A stretch of DNA of 13,758 nt, from positions 17,501 through 31,258 of the forward strand of contig JAWQFJ010017579.1 of assembly GCA_034096865.1 (NCBI GenBank). Direction: 5' to 3'. Position 1 is the first letter of the stretch, and each line of letters begins with the position of its first letter. The notes beneath the pieces are model-generated. The model did no database searches and had not been told where the DNA came from. It was given only the letters and a program-made list of their open reading frames with translations. Positions 12,082 to 13,758 of this stretch are shown one piece after another. Made by a program: the position numbers and the translations under genes. Origin of the DNA: Theodoxus fluviatilis (lineage: Eukaryota > Mollusca > Gastropoda > Cycloneritida > Neritidae).

Positions 12082-12567
12082 GCCATACGCAGTGTAGGTA
12101 GTATGGTGTTCTGCCGTTGTTCTTGTTGTTGTCGCAGTCACAGTCATTGTTGTTTATGTGGTAAATTTGGATGCACCAACATTGTACAAACCACTCCAAC
12201 GCCACCGAGTTGTTCTACTCCAGTAGCCATTTGTTTCATGCCAGCAACGCATAACCGGTAAACTAGTGAATTTCACCATTTGGGATTGTAGGAATGCACA
12301 TTATCAACAAACTACATTTGTGACCAACTGCCAGAAAAACAGTCCTGACTCGTTCTTTTGATATTTTCAAGTGCTTTTTTTAATCAGCAGGGTTGTTTTC
12401 TGATTAATTTGAGATAATCATGAACACAGTAGGGTCAAACTTATCTATATTGTGTCCATTTGAACAAATCTTTCGTGCCAGCGAATTTCATGAGAAAGTG
12501 ACCGCTGAATAATACCTACACAAGAGCTGTATCGCCGAGGTCAGCCAAGTAAATCACAAAAATAATG
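12082..12567 (+). other. Probable 3' untranslated region of the STELLO-like gene
   Basis: Directly follows the TGA. There is no open frame of note and no AATAAA until 12611-12616 (with an overlapping ATTAAA at 12606-12611), so the transcript may extend to or into the hairpin element. The 3' end is inferred, not seen. Confidence 0.4.
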
Positions 12568-12888
12568 TATATTTTAAGATGTCAAAAACAAGGGACTGCC
12601 ACGGCATTAAAATAAAAGTCTAAAACACGGTGAGGTTTTGATGGCCGCGTATAATACAAAACAAATACAAAACATTAGAAGGTAAAACAACGCAAATTTT
12701 TGGCTAAAAAGCCTTCATGAGGCGCACAAATAAAACTTACTGGAGGGCGGACAAAAGTTTTATTTGTGCGCCTGATGAAGGCTTTTTAGCCGAAAATTTG
12801 CGTTGTTTTACCTTCTAATGTTTTGTATTTGTTTTGTATTATACGCGGCCATCAAAACCTCACCGTGTTTTAGACTTATATTTTAAGA
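12568..12888. mobile_element. Hairpin element with 12 bp flanking direct repeats
   Basis: An exact 12 bp direct repeat, TATATTTTAAGA, lies at 12568-12579 and 12877-12888. Between them, arms 12617-12738 and 12755-12876 are reverse complements of 122 bp each with only two differences (one still a possible G:U pair in RNA) around a 16-nt loop. The right arm abuts the right direct repeat exactly. The left arm is separated from the left repeat by 37 unpaired bases. The flanking repeat looks like a target-site duplication, so this is taken as an inserted non-autonomous element. Retroelements of the Penelope type, which often carry inverted terminal copies and hammerhead motifs, are one candidate parent; a foldback DNA element is another. 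Confidence 0.75.
12772..12795 (+). ncRNA. Hammerhead-ribozyme-like core (uncertain)
   Basis: The right arm contains CTGATGA (12772-12778), one A, a 4 bp stem GGCT/AGCC (12780-12783 and 12788-12791) with a T4 loop, then GAAA (12792-12795). This is the conserved core order of a hammerhead ribozyme with stem II, apart from one extra A between CTGATGA and the stem. I could not draw a convincing stem I or stem III with a cleavage site, so activity is not claimed. Confidence 0.3.
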
Positions 12889-13233
12889 ATTAATCAAAAC
12901 CTATTTTCAGACAAATTCTTCGTGGACTTGAAAATCTAATGTCCTTGGTGTGCGTTTCCGCTAAAGTATGTAACTCGCCCAGATTTTATAAAAACAGAAA
13001 CTTGTGCCCCTAAAATTACGTGAAGATATTGTCAGAAAAATGATGTTGATCATGATGTTTTGTGTAGTAATTATGATGTATGACAAATATAATAAAAATA
13101 TAAAAAACTAATCCCCTCATTCAATCTAAAACAATACATCTATTTGGGCAGTGTTGTTTCAGGACTTCAATTCTGTAGTATTTAAAAGTTTTATTGGATC
13201 TGGGTCAAACCACTGTGTATTTTCTTTTGTGGT
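12889..13233. other. Unassigned AT-rich interval
   Basis: No open frame or repeat of note. A run of A/T-rich sequence at 13080-13115 includes AATAAA. Confidence 0.4.
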
Positions 13234-13467
13234 TCAATGTTTCGTCCTAATAGTAGCATAGCTTTTGATCACGTTCATTGATACTTCACTTATACTAATA
13301 ACATGTAACCGGGTGCTTGGGTGTGTTTTAATCCACTCACTCACCAGGACATAATTAATTTGGGTCCGGGTTTCCGAATAAGAACAAACAGATGATATTA
13401 CGTTTCCCTTATAGCGACAAAATTCAACGTCAATCCCCATTTGACACGCCAAGGTCAAACATGCATT
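13234..13467 (-). pseudogene. Possible LINE endonuclease fragment
   Basis: The minus-strand frame contains SETRTQINYVLVSEWI, which resembles the R-x-Q-I-D-Y-(I/V)-L-V-S motif of the apurinic-type endonuclease domain in LINE ORF2 proteins. The preceding residues QMGIDVEFCRYKGN loosely fit the upstream helix of that domain. The aspartate of the motif is replaced by asparagine, and the usual downstream SDH box is absent or unrecognisable. If correct, it is a decayed fragment unrelated to the reverse transcriptase at 683-1441. Confidence 0.3.
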
Positions 13468-13621
13468 CCTAATACTCTAGAGGGCAGACTGAACTTGATT
13501 TGCCCTAGGAGACCATGAATCATTTCCCAAAAACAGGTGTATCACTCCTTGAATCTGCTCCACATGGGCTTCAATTTCCTGAAATTTCTAACTCACGGCT
13601 TGCCCCCTGTGCCAGATTCAG

Positions 13622-13758
13622 TCATTCTGCAGGATGTTGGATACGAGTTGATCGCCTCCTAACTGGGGTTGGTTGTTCATAATCATCAGGTTGAGAATCA
13701 TCAGGGTTGTCTTCCTCAAACGGTCCAATGGTATCATCACCTTCCTCCTCATTGCGGT
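13622..13758 (-). pseudogene. C-terminal coding fragment, retroelement polyprotein-like
   Basis: An open frame enters from beyond the right edge of the window on the minus strand and ends at TGA 13622-13624, giving about 44 residues. It is acidic first (NEEEGDD, FEEDNPDD) and then basic (TPVRRRSTRIQHPAE). Acidic linkers followed by RRSTR-x-x-x-P are common near the end of LTR-retrotransposon integrases. It could equally be the tail of a host protein. No LTR was recognised next to it. Confidence 0.4.

Noticed and set aside
12772..12795. Calling a functional hammerhead ribozyme
   Set aside because: There is an extra A between CTGATGA and stem II, and I could not draw a convincing stem I, stem III and cleavage site. 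It is kept only as a low-confidence motif.

Overview
This looks like a piece of a large, repeat-rich animal nuclear genome, probably a marine invertebrate such as a mollusc or other lophotrochozoan. The assignment is an inference. It rests on spliced exons with GT/AG borders, LINE debris, long dinucleotide and trinucleotide microsatellites, long AT-rich non-coding stretches, and a transposon-like CXC-tailed protein family that, from memory, is expanded in cnidarians, molluscs and fishes. I see no bacterial operon structure, rRNA, tRNA or CRISPR.

Layout. 1-682 is unassigned. 683-1440 (minus) is the 5'-truncated, frameshifted 3' end of a non-LTR retrotransposon reverse transcriptase. 1441-3998 is AT-rich and unassigned. 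3999-4400 holds about three degenerate copies of a 123-138 bp tandem unit. It lies just beyond the 3' end of the best transposon-type gene (4465-5925, minus), a two-exon gene whose product I read as a FEN1/XPG-like nuclease core followed by a tesmin/TSO1-type CXC cysteine-rich tail. 6868-7721 is an unlabelled foldback element with two 144 bp arms that are 97% identical. 8220-8915 is microsatellite-rich, including a strong Z-DNA candidate.

9115-12081 (plus) carries the one probable single-copy host gene: the last two exons (about 333 residues) of a protein resembling the C-terminal part of STELLO/DUF288 glycosyltransferases. Its exons are joined in phase 0 across a 1964 bp intron. About 800 bp of that intron is almost pure C/T, including roughly 59 near-uninterrupted CCT units.

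Downstream of its stop, 12568-12888 holds a near-perfect hairpin: 122 bp arms, a 16-nt loop, and exact 12 bp direct repeats on the outside. It carries a hammerhead-ribozyme-like core in one arm, and the only two arm differences fall on core positions. The last 530 bases hold weak minus-strand coding debris: an endonuclease-like LINE fragment and an acidic/basic tail like the C-terminus of a retroelement polyprotein.

Only the STELLO-like gene looks like ordinary host coding sequence. The rest is mobile-element material at different stages of decay. The two best candidates for something poorly described are the nuclease-like/CXC transposon protein (4465-5925) and the hairpin element (12568-12888).
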